A DNA stretch of 64,000 nucleotides from Massariosphaeria phaeospora (lineage: Eukaryota; Ascomycota; Dothideomycetes; Pleosporales): positions 186,001 to 250,000 of the forward strand of contig JAADJZ010000021.1 in the NCBI GenBank assembly GCA_011032825.1, given 5' to 3'. Position numbers and translations under genes: made by a program. The notes beneath the pieces were generated by a model. It worked only from the letters and a program-made list of their open reading frames with translations. It was not told the origin of the DNA and did no database searches. Shown here piece by piece: positions 1-11,488 of the stretch. The first letter of the stretch is position 1. Every line of letters begins with the position of its first letter.

Positions 1-942
1 AAGGCCAGGCTTAGCACTCCGCCTAGTTTTTGGGAGTCTGCATTGAACCTCGTCTTGGTGGACGGTTGTACAGGTTGGTGAGACGAGGACGTATCACGGA
101 GCATGTCAGTCGCCGTAGATTTCTGGACATGGTCGTAGAAGTCTATCGTTTGCAGGCTCCCATCCTCGTAAGCTACGAACAACGCACGATCGGCAGGATC
201 AAGGGCAACGGCTGTCGGCAACTCTGGAAGGAGATATGTCCTTAGGGCTTGGCCATTGTGGTAGTCCCAGACGATTGCCGAACTGTCCTTCGACGCAGAG
301 ACGGCAATGTTGGCGCCAGTAGCGCTATGCCCGCAGACCAGCGCCGTTATTGGGCCCCGGTGGGTATTGAGAGTCTGGAAGGGCGATCGAGAGGTGTCTG
401 GGGAGAAGGAAAGTATCGAAGGCAGTGCCCAAACATGTATCATGGAATCTGAGGAGCCGGAGAGGAAGAAATTCGAGCTTGGATCAACGGCGAGAGTCGT
501 CACGGGCTGGAGGTGCGAGGTCGACGTCGAGACTAGGCGGCCAGAACATATCTAGGCACCACATCAGTCCTGGGCGCGACATGTTGGGGCATATGCTGCG
601 AACCTCCCATGCCAATATCCTGCCGCTCTCTGTGCCTAGCAGCAGCACTGCGTCCTTGGAAGCCAGCGCAATGCTATGGATCCTCTCCGGAAACGGCACG
701 ACTGCTTCCTGGTTCCCTTTCTCCCTGCTATACACGTGCACCACAGCCTTCTCCACCTGCGCCGCGAACATGTGCGAGCTGCTCACCGCAAGCCCATTGG
801 GTGCCGTTGCGCTCTTCTTGTAGACATGTCGCTGGGCGGCCAGTGGCTGGTATTCGTGGAAGAAAATACCGGCGTCCTTGGTAACCCCGGTGTTCGGTTT
901 GCTATGGGCGGAGATCGCGGCGACGAAGTGTTCGGTGAGCAT
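1..942 (-). CDS. IPI3: Ipi3-like WD40 protein of the Rix1 complex (3' part outside window)
   Basis: WD40 protein of the Rix1-Ipi1-Ipi3 complex, which acts in the nucleolus and nucleoplasm in ITS2 processing and pre-60S maturation. The start is the ATG at 942 (MLTEHFVAAISAHSK); the frame stays open 9 nt upstream but without another ATG. Exon 1 (942-604) ends GILAWE-like in the first repeat. A 52-nt intron (603-552, GT..CTAG) joins it to ICSGRLVSTSTSHLQPV. Exon 2 runs to the window edge through three recognisable WD-type blades, including FLSGSSDSMIHVWAL, VSASKDSSAIVWDY and FVAYEDGSLQTIDFY. The DPSSNFFLSGS and LDPADRALFVAYEDGSLQ stretches are what I recognise as Ipi3. The donor GTTCGC is unusual but the join restores a perfect repeat. 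The C-terminus lies beyond position 1. Confidence 0.85.
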
Positions 943-951
943 GGCGGACAA

Positions 952-1733
952 TTCTGTGGTGGAGGGACGATGGGCAGCTTAGCTTGGCCGATAATTTTGG
1001 CGGCAGAAAAGTATCTGCTCGGGACATCTGCAGGTCGGAACCGAGGCTTCGGAATGACATCAGCAGGCGGAAACCTACCTCTTTACTACTACCCTCTATT
1101 ATTCACTCTCTAGCTGATGCTCTTGAAGCTGTAGCAGCTGCCTGTTGTTTACAGCGACGCGCCTTGAATTCCCTGGTCTCAAACACTGAGATTGCGAGGA
1201 TTCGAGACGCTTGGCAAGTCCAACCTCCCTAATTAGGCAGGTTTGAGAGCATGTTTCTAGTGAGGATTAGTAACTCGCACTCTTAACCCTGTGATATTCA
1301 CTCTGGAGTGTTACACACTTCCTTTCCTTCCCCAAGCTTTGTCGTGTGATGAGTTGATGCTTGGCAGATTCAACCTTCCTAGGTGGGCAACTTTCGGCAT
1401 GTGTCGAATACTCTTACCTCTCGCTTAAAACTGTTACCTTTTCTTCCTTGGCGCATTCTTCTCCCCATTTTCTCAAAACGCGGATCAACTAGAGTGCCTT
1501 TTGTGGAATTATTCCAATGTCTAAAGTTCAAGATATTGGGAGTACGCACGCCGCTGTGAGTTGTAGTCAAAGTATGGTAGGCGACGAACACCCAACTGAC
1601 TGATTGCATCTTCACATGGCCAAGTTCAGCGTTGTTATCATGTATGAAACCCCTGACTAGGAAGTTCATGGGTAGTTTAAAGCAGGAAGCGATTTTATAG
1701 CTTTACACGGGTGTCGTAGAGAATGGTGGACAT
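952..1733. other. Intergenic stretch, IPI3 promoter side / IleRS 3' side
   Basis: This stretch lies upstream of IPI3 and downstream of the isoleucyl-tRNA synthetase stop codon. Short open frames here have no good start, no splice partners and no recognisable domain. Two imperfect copies of a CTTGGCA..CAACCT(C/T)CCTA block (near 1210 and 1360) are the only repeat seen. I see no gene or RNA. Confidence 0.5.
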
Positions 1734-4700
1734 TTATTCGTCTTCTTTGACCACATCCTCGCACCGCTCACACAAATCGCCCTCGTTCCAGGCGTCAAAC
1801 CTCCAACACCTAGGGCACTTGTGCATGTCCGCTTTCCTCACAACCACAACCATAACAGCTTTCTCACCACTCTCTTTACCGACCACAAACTCCTCTTTGT
1901 CCCACCACAGGCCCGTTTGCTCCAAGCTTTTTATATGTGTGCCGACAATATCGTTGCCCTCCCAGCTTACTGGTCCTTCGGTCCCAAATCCACTCACCAC
2001 AAGCAGCCCAGCAAGTTCCTTCTCGCGCTCATCTTGCTGGAGCTTGTCTTGCTGTTTCGAAATGTCATGGCCCGAGAGGAAATCGGCAAGGATTGCTGAA
2101 TACGAGTTTTCGGGAGTGTAAAGACAAACTGCGCATTCTAAAGAAGAACCCATTTTCTTCTGGGTACGTAGTCGTTCTTGAGCGGCTTTGGTGGCAGTTC
2201 CGATTGCGACGATGAAGTCTTGGTAGATGTCAAGTGTATGAGCCGTCTCTTCCGCGATTGGAGTAAGGGGTGACCAAAGCGCCCGGGCAGGATGCACACT
2301 CCCCTCTCTTACGGACTCAGGAACATAATCCCATATTTCTTCCACGAGTAGAGGACATATTGGCGCGAGCATCTGCAGTAGCTCATAGAAGATCAGAGCG
2401 AGATACTTCTGTAATTGTTCGCAGTCGGATTTGTGGCCGGTGTAGATGCGATCTTTGAGAGTCTCAAAGTAAAAGGCCGAGAGGTCATTGGAGATATACT
2501 TGTTGATAGTATTAACGCCCTTGAAGAATTCGTACCTCGCGAAGTACTCGTGCACCTCGTTGCTGACCTGTACGAGTCGATACACAGCAAGCTTATCGGC
2601 TACGAGAGTAATACCATCTAAGTTTGAAGGAAGATCGCCTCGTAAAGTGTTGAAAGATGTGAAGGTTGGAGGGCATGATGGCAACGACATGATGCCGAGT
2701 AGCCACTTACAGGTAACCCGATACTTGTGCAACGCTTGATTAATGGAGAGAAGAACAGGTTGGCCAATGGTAACATCTCGAGTATAGTCACTACTGGCCA
2801 CCCAGAGTCGCAGAGCATCGGATCCCATTGTGTCATAAGTCGGAGCTGGTGCGCCATTTTTGGGCTCTTCTTGCTTAGTGCCCTTCGATTTCTTGCGCTT
2901 CATAGGCGGAAGCAATTCGCCGGACATAATTTGAGATGGTGAGATGACATTCCCCACGCTCTTGCTCATCTTCCGTCCCTCAGCATCCAGTGTGAAGCCA
3001 TGCGTAATAAGTGTCTTGTAGGGTGCTTTGACGATACCGGTATCGAAGGACTGAGTAGCGACATGTGTGAGGAGCGAAGACTGAAACCAGCCGCGATGCT
3101 GGTCAGTCCCTTCGAGATAAACATCGGCAACCGGTTGGTCCTCCTCCGATGGTAGCATTGTCCAGCTAGTGCCACTGTCAAACCACACATCCATGGTGTC
3201 CTTGCCTCGGATGTAGTCGCCGGTCAGATGATTAGGCTTCCAAGCAGGATCATTTGGAATGTCGGTCCACCAGGCGTCAATACCACGCTCTTTGATGACA
3301 TCTATGGCATTCTGGATGATAGCAGAGTCCATAACTGCCACAAGATTAGACCCCTCAACTCGATACAGGGCGGGAATCGGCACGCCCCATGCGCGTTGCC
3401 GAGATATGCACCATTGACTACGTCCCTGAATAAAACTCTCCAGTCGTGCTCGACCGGTTTGTGGCATGAAGTTTACTGCTTCAATAGCCTTCATGGCCCC
3501 ATCTTTAATCCCATCAACATTGGCAAACCACTGCTCAGTTGCTCTCACGATGACAGGCTGCTTTGTCCGCCAGTCGATCGGGTATTTATGACAATAGTTG
3601 TGTTTTCCTCGTAACAAATCTTGCTTCTCGAGTTGGTCTAAAACTGCGTTCGAGCCCGATTTCTTTACGTCGGAGACATGTAGTCCTCTGAAGACTTCAG
3701 GGAATTCAGGAAAAGCCTCCTTTGTGAAGGCGCCGGCATCGTCTACAGGCGCAAAAGCGCCGATCCCGCGAGCACCACACACATGGTAGTCATCCATTCC
3801 ATGTCCCGGTGCCAGATGCACAAGGCCAGTCCCAGACGAGTCTGTGACAAAGTCCGCATGGATGACGGGCTGTAGGCCACTTGCTTTTTGGAAGGGATTT
3901 TCGTAGCTTAAGTTCTCTGCCAGGTCTGATCCGCGCACATTCAGAACAACCGTGAGCTCGCGCTCTAGAATTTTCTGGTACTCTCCAATGCGAGACGTCG
4001 CCACGATCGCCAATTCGCCGTCCATCTCACGATCTCGCACCACCGAATATGCCATATCCCCGTGGACTGCGATAGCTTTGTTGGCCGGCAAAGTCCAGGG
4101 TGTGGTGGTCCAGATGACAACATTGAGGGGTCCAGAGATGTCAGCAAGAGCGCCCTTTCTCAGCTGCTCGCTGATTGTAACTGGAAATCGTACGAAGGCT
4201 GCCAGCGATTTATAATTCTCGTCGTATTCAAGTTCGGCTTCGGCGAGAGCTGTGCGCGAGGAAGGGGACCAGTAGACAGGCTTGAACTGGCGATAGATCA
4301 ATCCCTTCTCGAACATATGCTTGAAAACCTCCAGTTGCCTTATCTCAAAGCCCCTTTCCATGGTCTTGTATGCGTTATCCCAGTCCCCCATTACGGCCCA
4401 CGATCGAAACCCAGTCTTCTGGTCCTCAATAGTCCTCGTCGCGAGTTCACGCGCCGCATTCCTAACGCTCACTGGATCGGTATGTGCATCCTTTTTCTGC
4501 GCCTGAAGCGCCTTGATCTCGATTGGCAGACCATGGCAATCCCAACCTGGAGTATAGCTCACTTTTTTGCCTTGGCCAACTTGGAACCGACAGATGATGT
4601 CCTTCGTGATCTTGTTCAGCGCATGCCCAATATGCAGTGGGCCATTCGCATAGGGCGGGCCATCGTGAAGCGTAAAGGTTTCGGGGGTCCTGCCCGCAGC

Positions 4701-4973
4701 GTCGGGCTGTGAGCGAGATCTATGCTGCCATGCATAGAGCTCATCGGTACATCGGCCAAGGTACGCAGCGGTGGATGCGGGCAGCGGACGTGCTGGAAAC
4801 GTCGATCTCGGGAGGCGGAGTGTGGACGACCATGATGCGCGTAAAAGTCGCTTCGGGGTTAGCATAGTAGCATCGTGGGCGGTTGGCGCTTCGGGTTTGT
4901 CGTTCGCAGACATTTTGGGGCTTCGGGTCGCTCGCGTATAGTTCGGAGATGACTCGCTCAACGTCCGCACCAT
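1734..4973 (-). CDS. ISM1: Isoleucyl-tRNA synthetase, mitochondrial
   Basis: Class I aminoacyl-tRNA synthetase charging tRNA-Ile in mitochondria. It is a single exon of 1079 codons. The HIGH signature is at residues 114-117, KMSKS at 668-672, and the editing domain lies between, with WTTTPWTLPANKA near 288-300. The C-terminal zinc finger of bacterial-type IleRS is intact: Cys1053, Cys1056, Cys1068 and Cys1071 in CPRCW..LCERC. That finger marks it as the organellar rather than the cytosolic enzyme. Three in-frame ATGs exist: 4973 (weak context), 4913 and 4865. The last gives MLTPKRLLRASWSSTLRLPR, a classical Arg/Ser/Leu presequence, so 4865 may be the functional start and the first 36 residues may be untranslated. 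A TGACTC array lies upstream (5119-5167). Confidence 0.93.
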   Translation of the reverse strand: MVRTLSESSPNYTRATRSPKMSANDKPEAPTAHDATMLTPKRLLRASWSSTLRLPRSTFPARPLPASTAAYLGRCTDELYAWQHRSRSQPDAAGRTPETFTLHDGPPYANGPLHIGHALNKITKDIICRFQVGQGKKVSYTPGWDCHGLPIEIKALQAQKKDAHTDPVSVRNAARELATRTIEDQKTGFRSWAVMGDWDNAYKTMERGFEIRQLEVFKHMFEKGLIYRQFKPVYWSPSSRTALAEAELEYDENYKSLAAFVRFPVTISEQLRKGALADISGPLNVVIWTTTPWTLPANKAIAVHGDMAYSVVRDREMDGELAIVATSRIGEYQKILERELTVVLNVRGSDLAENLSYENPFQKASGLQPVIHADFVTDSSGTGLVHLAPGHGMDDYHVCGARGIGAFAPVDDAGAFTKEAFPEFPEVFRGLHVSDVKKSGSNAVLDQLEKQDLLRGKHNYCHKYPIDWRTKQPVIVRATEQWFANVDGIKDGAMKAIEAVNFMPQTGRARLESFIQGRSQWCISRQRAWGVPIPALYRVEGSNLVAVMDSAIIQNAIDVIKERGIDAWWTDIPNDPAWKPNHLTGDYIRGKDTMDVWFDSGTSWTMLPSEEDQPVADVYLEGTDQHRGWFQSSLLTHVATQSFDTGIVKAPYKTLITHGFTLDAEGRKMSKSVGNVISPSQIMSGELLPPMKRKKSKGTKQEEPKNGAPAPTYDTMGSDALRLWVASSDYTRDVTIGQPVLLSINQALHKYRVTCKWLLGIMSLPSCPPTFTSFNTLRGDLPSNLDGITLVADKLAVYRLVQVSNEVHEYFARYEFFKGVNTINKYISNDLSAFYFETLKDRIYTGHKSDCEQLQKYLALIFYELLQMLAPICPLLVEEIWDYVPESVREGSVHPARALWSPLTPIAEETAHTLDIYQDFIVAIGTATKAAQERLRTQKKMGSSLECAVCLYTPENSYSAILADFLSGHDISKQQDKLQQDEREKELAGLLVVSGFGTEGPVSWEGNDIVGTHIKSLEQTGLWWDKEEFVVGKESGEKAVMVVVVRKADMHKCPRCWRFDAWNEGDLCERCEDVVKEDE

Positions 4974-5118
4974 GCAGTGCAGAGGAGGCCCTTTACAGCG
5001 TCTTGGAGAGGATTTCTAAGGTTTCTTCGTATACGCAGGTAATGTGCTGGAAAACACAGGGCGCGCAAGATCTATGAAGAAGAAATGAAGAAGAAATGCA
5101 AGATAGGGTATATATTTA

Positions 5119-5167
5119 TGACTCTGAGCAGTATGACTCTTAGGTATGACTCTGGGCAGTATGACTC
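5119..5167. promoter_or_regulatory. Four tandem TGACTC elements (Gcn4/CpcA-like half sites)
   Basis: Four copies of ATGACTCT occur, with TGACTC at 5119-5124, 5134-5139, 5147-5152 and 5162-5167 (spacing 15, 13 and 15 nt), inside a degenerate 13-15-bp tandem repeat. They sit 146-194 bp upstream of the first IleRS ATG, in an intergenic space (4974-5320) that can only be the IleRS promoter because the next gene ends here. TGACTC is the core of the Gcn4/CPC1 site, and synthetase genes are known targets of general amino-acid control. Function is inferred. Confidence 0.45.
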
Positions 5168-5320
5168 TGAGGAGACCCGTGCAGTATTACGTCTAACAGG
5201 TTTGAAGGGGTCTCTTGTCTCACGTATGGGTGTTTGGCGCCGTTAATACATGTCCTCATATATATGCTCACCCACTACCAATTGGACTCCCGGCGCAGGA
5301 TACTTCATAGCTATACTACT

Positions 5321-6954
5321 TTAGTAAACCGTCAAAGAACTCACAGCTCCATTCTTGAGAACCTCGAAAATCATTCCGGGGAACCCAAACAACTCCACAT
5401 TACCCACATTACCATCGCCGTCCACCATCCCAGAGCCGGCGTTGGCGAACTTACTCTTCTTCCCTGAGCCGTCCTCCCAACCACCGAGAAGCTCACAGCT
5501 GCTGCCAGGGCTATCACCCCAGCCCCTGTTCAAGGCCATTCCACGTTGCTGTAGGCGCTCTTCCTCTTCGCTCTCGTAGAAGCTCTTGAAGACATCCTTG
5601 AGTCTCCCAGAGATATCGCCAAAGGCCATTTCCGAGTTCAGTGGCTCTCGATAGCTGCCAGACGGAACGTGCTCCAGAGTCCACCTGCTTCTCCTATGTC
5701 TGTTGAATTGGTATGAGCCTGGAATGTTTCCATGGAATATTATCTTCGTAGCAGTTAAGTGGTTCAGGGGCTGTGCGCTGAGCTCTCCATCCTCTTGGAA
5801 CTCGGACTCCTGTCTCTCGGCAGTGGGAGAAGGCGGAGAAAGCTGTACAGGTTGGGAGATAAGGATATCAAACCCGTGATGATAATAGTTGTAAAAGTGC
5901 TCAGCCGCGGCCACTTCACGCTCTTGAGCTTCTAGCGCTGCCGCCTCGTCATCTTCCCAATCGTCCTCGTCTTCTGTATCGACCACAGAGCCTTGGTCGG
6001 AATCGATGTTATCTCCAGGACTCAGTCCAACAGTAGAGTCGTCGGATGCATCGCTCGTTCTACGGTCCTTATGGATGGATAAACGGTGGTCGTGCTTGCG
6101 GTAGATCGAATCTGGAGCGCCCAGTTCCATAATGAGATCTTGGGGTGTGGTTTCACTGAGGATGATCCAAAAAGGATTAGTTCTCCGACTAAGCTCTATC
6201 CTGCCTTCCCCGTGTATCTTGACAAGCTCAATCTCGTCGGGGCTCCCTTCTTTTCCCTTAGCTGAGAGATGAATCGATCTCGGATTAGGCGGGGTTGCTG
6301 TGAACAAACTACTTCGTGCCTTCTGCCACGATTCGCCACTGAAGACGGCCATGGATGTTGCTGGCCCGGTTGCAGAAGACGACAGTAGAGAGATAAAGTC
6401 CTTCTTGGGAGAGTACGCGGAGTGTTGCACCGGAAAGTTGAACGCTACGCCAGGGTATGAGAGGTTGTAGGTTCCTGTCGCATTTAGGTTCTCTAAACGA
6501 GCCGGTATATATTCCCCGCCATACGTCGGCCCCAGTAGTTTGTCGTAGATATGTCTGAACTTAGGTCCTGCGGGTCCAGAAGATACGACACCTTGCCCCT
6601 CTCCTGGTTTGAAAACCTCAACATCCTTATACACCAGCTTAGTCTTGGAGAAGTCGAGGACCTCTATCAGGCGCAGCCGTTGGTCAGGGCCGTCAAACTG
6701 GAGCCGAAGGCCGTTGTCTGGGAGGACGACTTGGACGGGGGACAGAATAGGACGTAGGTCGTCGTGGTAGAGGTGAAATTTGGGGAAGAATTTGATTTCG
6801 GCTTTGATGGTGGTCAAGATTTCGTGAAGTGAGGAACCGAGAGCTATAAGAGGATCAGCGTCGTGCGCGCATGGGAGTAGCTAGTAGCGGTCGCGCACAT
6901 ACTCAGAAAGCCCACCGACCGTCCCGGCACCAGGTGCATCGACCCGTCTTCCAT
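5321..6954 (-). CDS. UPF0183 / PHAF1-like protein
   Basis: Member of the UPF0183 family (human C16orf70/PHAF1, a phagophore-linked factor); the fungal role is not established. There are two exons. Exon 1 (6954-6903) encodes MEDGSMHLVPGRSVGFL. A 59-nt intron (6902-6844, GTATGT..TTATAG) follows. Exon 2 (6843-5321) starts inside TLGSSLHEILTTIKAEIKFF. The spliced protein is 524 residues. Family hallmarks are the N-terminal PGRSVGFLTLGSSL, LGPTYGGEYIPARL, YNLSYPGVAFNFP and TTPQDLIMELGAPDSIYRKHD. A long acidic, Ser/Asp-rich insertion near residues 280-340 (DTEDEDDWEDDEAAALEAQ) interrupts the fold. Without the first exon the family N-terminus would be missing, which supports this start. It is divergent from the kinesin gene. 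Confidence 0.85.
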
Positions 6955-7780
6955 TACGCGCGGAGTCGCAACGATCAAGAGTTCAGGTAGAGGACTCTGG
7001 GAGAGTCGACAGCCTGTGTGCGAGCAAGCTGTTTATTGCGACTCGAGTGGTGCTCGTGCTTTGTTCACAGGGTTTGGTGTGAGGCAGGTGTGAAAGGTTG
7101 TATATCAGTACTTCGTGTCCAAGTGATGAGAAGCCTAGGTAGTCTAAGCAAGGATCATGTGGACAAATGTGCTGCGGAAAGAGCGTGCCCAAGGCAGCAC
7201 CTGCAACTCGCTGTGCCGGCGCTGGGCGATGAGGCGCTTGGAATGGTGGTCAGGTTGGAATGACGGCTTGCTCTAGTCTGCTGGATATCACAACGGAGTT
7301 TAAGTGTGGCACAATGTCAGTAGCTCGGCCTTACTTGCGACGCGTTCTACGGTCGTTGTATTCGCGTGCTTCCGGTCTTGGTGTAGTATGTGCGGGCAGC
7401 CTCTAGATCGCGATGTCCTCAGCGCACTCCACGATCGAGAGAGGGAGACCCGAGCAGAACAAGGGCACCAAGCTGGACCTCCGTCTGTCTGCAGATTCCG
7501 TGGTCTAGGGGCGCCAAAATGGATGGCCAAAATACATGGCTGAGGAGTGGCTGTCCGGGACAGTGTCTGGGACAGACCCGTGAACGGCTGCTGATGCGGG
7601 GCGGCATGACCGGGGGCGGCGCTGAGACCACGTGCTTGGGCGGGTCGGCCTTGGCAGCGCCGAGCCGCCGCCGTCTGTTTGTTTACCTTTCCGAGCGAGT
7701 CTCTCCGCCCCACAGACATCGCTAAACGGCCAGCTTCTCTTTTGCAGCATAACATAGCTATACATCATATCTCCGCCGTC
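6955..7780. other. Shared divergent promoter region, UPF0183 gene / kinesin-5
   Basis: About 0.8 kb between the start codons of two divergent genes. Open frames here on both strands overlap one another and have no domain. A CACGTG E-box palindrome lies near 7629. In the kinesin frame an upstream ATG at 7679 adds 34 residues without recognisable homology. I see no additional gene. Confidence 0.5.
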
Positions 7781-10700
7781 ATGTCGGGCGCCCACCGCCC
7801 CACCATGCCGCCGACAAAGCGCACAAACTCCTCGATGCGGCCGCCCTCGATGCGCCCACCGCTCCACACTGCCCGCGGCCGCTCTGCTACACCTGCATTC
7901 AGTGGCCGCGCTTCGCCAACAGACTCAGTAACGTCTTCGAGAGTACGGGCGTCGCCACAGCTAGGCACCAAGCGGAAAGAGCGCGACTTTGAGCACGATG
8001 GCGAAGAGACGAACATCAATGTTGTCGTCCGATGTCGCGGCCGCAACGATCGTGAGGTGCGCGAGAACAGTGGTGTTGTGGTGACGACGGATGGCATCAA
8101 AGGGAACAAGGTCGACCTGTCCATGGGGCCCAGCGCACTGAGCAACAAAACGTACCAGTTCGACAAGGTCTTCTCGCCAGCTGCCGACCAGAACATGGTT
8201 TTTGACGAAGTAGTGGCACCCATTCTGGATGAGGTACGGATTCCTGAATGGACAGGGCTGTGAATGATACTTACAATCTCCCAGGTACTGGAAGGCTTCA
8301 ATTGCACCATATTCGCCTACGGCCAAACTGGCACCGGCAAGACATACACCATGTCTGGCGATATCTCCGACATCCTCCCCCTTCCAGACGCCGCTGGCAT
8401 CGTTCCGCGAGTTCTGTACGACCTGTTTAGAAAGCTGGAAGCCGATGAGACCGAAAACTCAGTCAAGTGCTCATTCATTGAGCTGTACAACGAGGAACTG
8501 CGGGACCTGTTGTCTGCCGATGATGTAGCCAAACTAAAGATATACGATGACAACAACAAGAAGGGCAGCAGCTCCACGCTTGTCCAAGGTATGGAGGAAT
8601 GCCATCTCAAAAACGCCACGCAGGGCATCCAGCTACTCCGAGAGGGAAGCCACAAGCGTCAGGTTGCTGCTACAAAATGCAACGACCTCAGTTCTCGAAG
8701 CCATACCGTGTTCACCATTACTGTTCATATGAAGCGGGTCAAGGAAGATGGCCAGGAGTGTCTTACCACCGGGAAACTCAACCTGGTCGATCTTGCGGGA
8801 AGTGAGAATATTCAGCGAAGTGGAGCAGAGAACAAGCGCGCTGCGGAGGCGGGTCTCATCAACAAGAGTTTGCTAACACTTGGCCGCGTTATCAACGCGC
8901 TTGTCGAACGCAGCTCCCACATTCCGTACCGAGAGTCAAAACTGACTCGGCTTCTGCAAGACTCGCTGGGGGGTCGGACCAAGACATGCATCATCGCTAC
9001 TCTATCACCCGCGAAGAGCAACCTCGAGGAGACCATATCCACTCTAGACTATGCTTTTCGGGCCAAGAACATTCGTAACAAGCCACAGGTCAATCAGCTC
9101 ATGCCTAAGAGAACACTGCTCAACGAGTTCACGGCAGAGATTGAAAAACTCAAGAGCGAGCTCATCGCGACGCGTCAGCGCAATGGTGTCTACCTTACTC
9201 AGGAAAATTATGAAGAGATTACCACTATCAGCGAGTCGAGGAGAATACTGAGCGAGGAGCAACGTGAGAAGATGGAGACAATGGAGGTTAACCTGCGCAA
9301 CAAGGTTGAAGAGCTGTTTTTCATTACAACAAATTTCCAGAATCTGAAGAAGGACAACGAGCAGATCAAACTCACCTTGGAGGGGACTAAAGGTATTCTT
9401 GAGAAGACCGAGGTCGTTCTGCAGCATACTCGACAAAACCTCGTAGAAGAAACGACGCTCCGGAAAGCCCATGAAAAAACCGAAGGCGAGCTCGCCGACA
9501 TAGGCCGCGATATGATATCGACTTTGGGAAAAACAACCACCGATATTGATGGCCTACGATCCAAGATTAGACGAAAGTCTGATCTGCAGGCGCAGAATCG
9601 TCAGCACTGGACTGCTTCGCAAAGCCAGGTCGCGGAGACAACGCATACCGTCGACGACCGCATAGAGCAATTCCAGGCCATGCAGGAACGTATGATGGAC
9701 AGTTTATCCACGAGGATGCAAGCATTTGTCAAAGATGAACTGGCGAAATTAGGCGCATCTCAGCTCTTTTTAGAAGAGAAGACGCAAGCGTTCCAGACCT
9801 CGGAACAAGAAGTTAACGAACAGACTGCTAAAGCTCGGGACGACATGAACGGGGTCCTAGAAGAGATCAAAATATTGAGAAGCGATGTGAAGGAGAAGGT
9901 TGGTGCTGGGCTAAACGAGCTTTCCGCTGCGGCGGAAAAAATATCAGCCAACATCATGACTGAGCTAGACACCTTTCACACTCAAGTAAGTCATGGGTTG
10001 CATACATTATGCTTGAGTGATACACTGACATTAGACAGCTTCATTCATCGTATGCTTCCTTGGGAAGAGAGTTCAAGACGACATTTGACGATCTTGTGAA
10101 AGACCTCAACGATCAACAAGCTGCGAACGAGACACTCCATCAGCATTTTCAAGAAGCGAATTCAGCACTCGTGGAATCCAACGCAGCATCGCAAGGCCGT
10201 CTCGTCGAGGTTGTTGATGAGGAAAAACTGAAGTCAGCAGAAGAGCGTCAACTTTTGTTGGCACAGATCACTTCGCTTATCAACTCAGATGCTGACGCCC
10301 GGGAAAAGAGAATGAATGAGAGGATCACGACTGTGAGCGAGAATATGGGGGTTGCGAAAGCAACATTTGAAGCCCAACGATCAACGTACAAAGACGGTGT
10401 GAGCGCATGGGTTGGTAGATCTAAGGACATTCTTTTTGGTGTCTCAAAGTCCAGGGACGGCGTGAAAAGCAAGATCAAGGCTGATTTCACGGTACGTTAT
10501 TATTCCCCGCGCATTAGGAACTTTTTCTAACAGTACTATTAAGGCTGCAACTCAACACTCAACATCAATCAAGGAGACGACGACATCTGTCCACGCAAAC
10601 ACTGTCAAGATTGTCGAAGCTCAGATGGCGCATATGGATACGCAGCTGCACTCTCTCGATGAGATTGTAGCACGTGTACGTGCGCAAAACGATTCCCATC

Positions 10701-11488
10701 ACACTGCTCATACGTCGTCACTGAACGCACTGTCTTCGATAGTTGAGTCTTCGTACTCGAGCATTGGCGACCATCTATCCACGTCGTTCACCCGCGTTCA
10801 GTCTTTGGAATCCGACGTATCAGCTCAAACAACGGATCTTAAGAATACACTTCAGGATCTCGCGGAGACCGCCACCATCCGTGCCCCTCTACACAACCTC
10901 CGCGATGTTATCAAAAACCAGAATCTCATCGAGTACAACCCGACCGGCGAAACACCCCAGCGCGTCAACTACACCATCCCTGAAGACCTTCCACGCACAG
11001 AAGCCCACGAGTCCCTTCTCTCCCGATTCCGCGACCGCCCCACTTCCTCAGGCGCATCACGAAGCCCTTCCAAAGGTCTCGTCTTTAACGACGCCACAAA
11101 CTCGACTGTCCCGGTACACGACGATCTCTTCACCTCGACCCTGCCCAAACCAAACTTTTCCCGCGCCGTCACCGCACACGCCAACTTGGGCTCAGGCATG
11201 ACCCTTGGCGCGTCTCTGCGCGAGCTGGATGTTAACGTTGTCTCGCAGGAAAGCCACACTCTCCCTCTAGCTCTCGTCTCCCCGTCCGACAACCACGGCG
11301 GAGCGGCGCCACCCCTCAAAAAACAGAAAGGAGAGGACGTGACCAGACTGCCGATGAAGAAGATGGGAAGAAAGACCGTAGGCGGTGAGGGCAAGGGTGA
11401 TCGCGAGAACCTCACGATTACGAGTTTCAATTCGAGCGTGGGGCCCGGCATGCTTGGGAGGCGGTTGAGGAGTCATGCGAGTGGATGA
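7781..11488 (+). CDS. Kinesin-5 (BimC/Cut7/Eg5 family) spindle motor
   Basis: Plus-end-directed tetrameric mitotic motor that slides antiparallel spindle microtubules. Four exons: 7781-8233, 8285-9985, 10039-10491 and 10544-11488. The 51-53-nt introns are all phase 0, giving 1183 residues. The N-terminal motor begins TNINVVVRCRGRNDREVREN. The P-loop GQTGTGKT is at 164-171, switch I is NDLSSRSHTVF, switch II is LVDLAGSE, and the microtubule-binding SHIPYRESKLTRLL block follows. A long coiled-coil stalk comes next. The C-terminal BimC box (YNPTGETPQRVNYTIPEDLP) carries the Thr-Pro site phosphorylated by Cdk1 in the family. The start at 7781 (MSGAHRPTMPPTKR) is preferred over 7679 because it lies next to the usual short basic leader. 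Confidence 0.93.

Noticed and set aside
4062..4712. 216-residue plus-strand frame
   Set aside because: Entirely antisense to the well-supported isoleucyl-tRNA synthetase.
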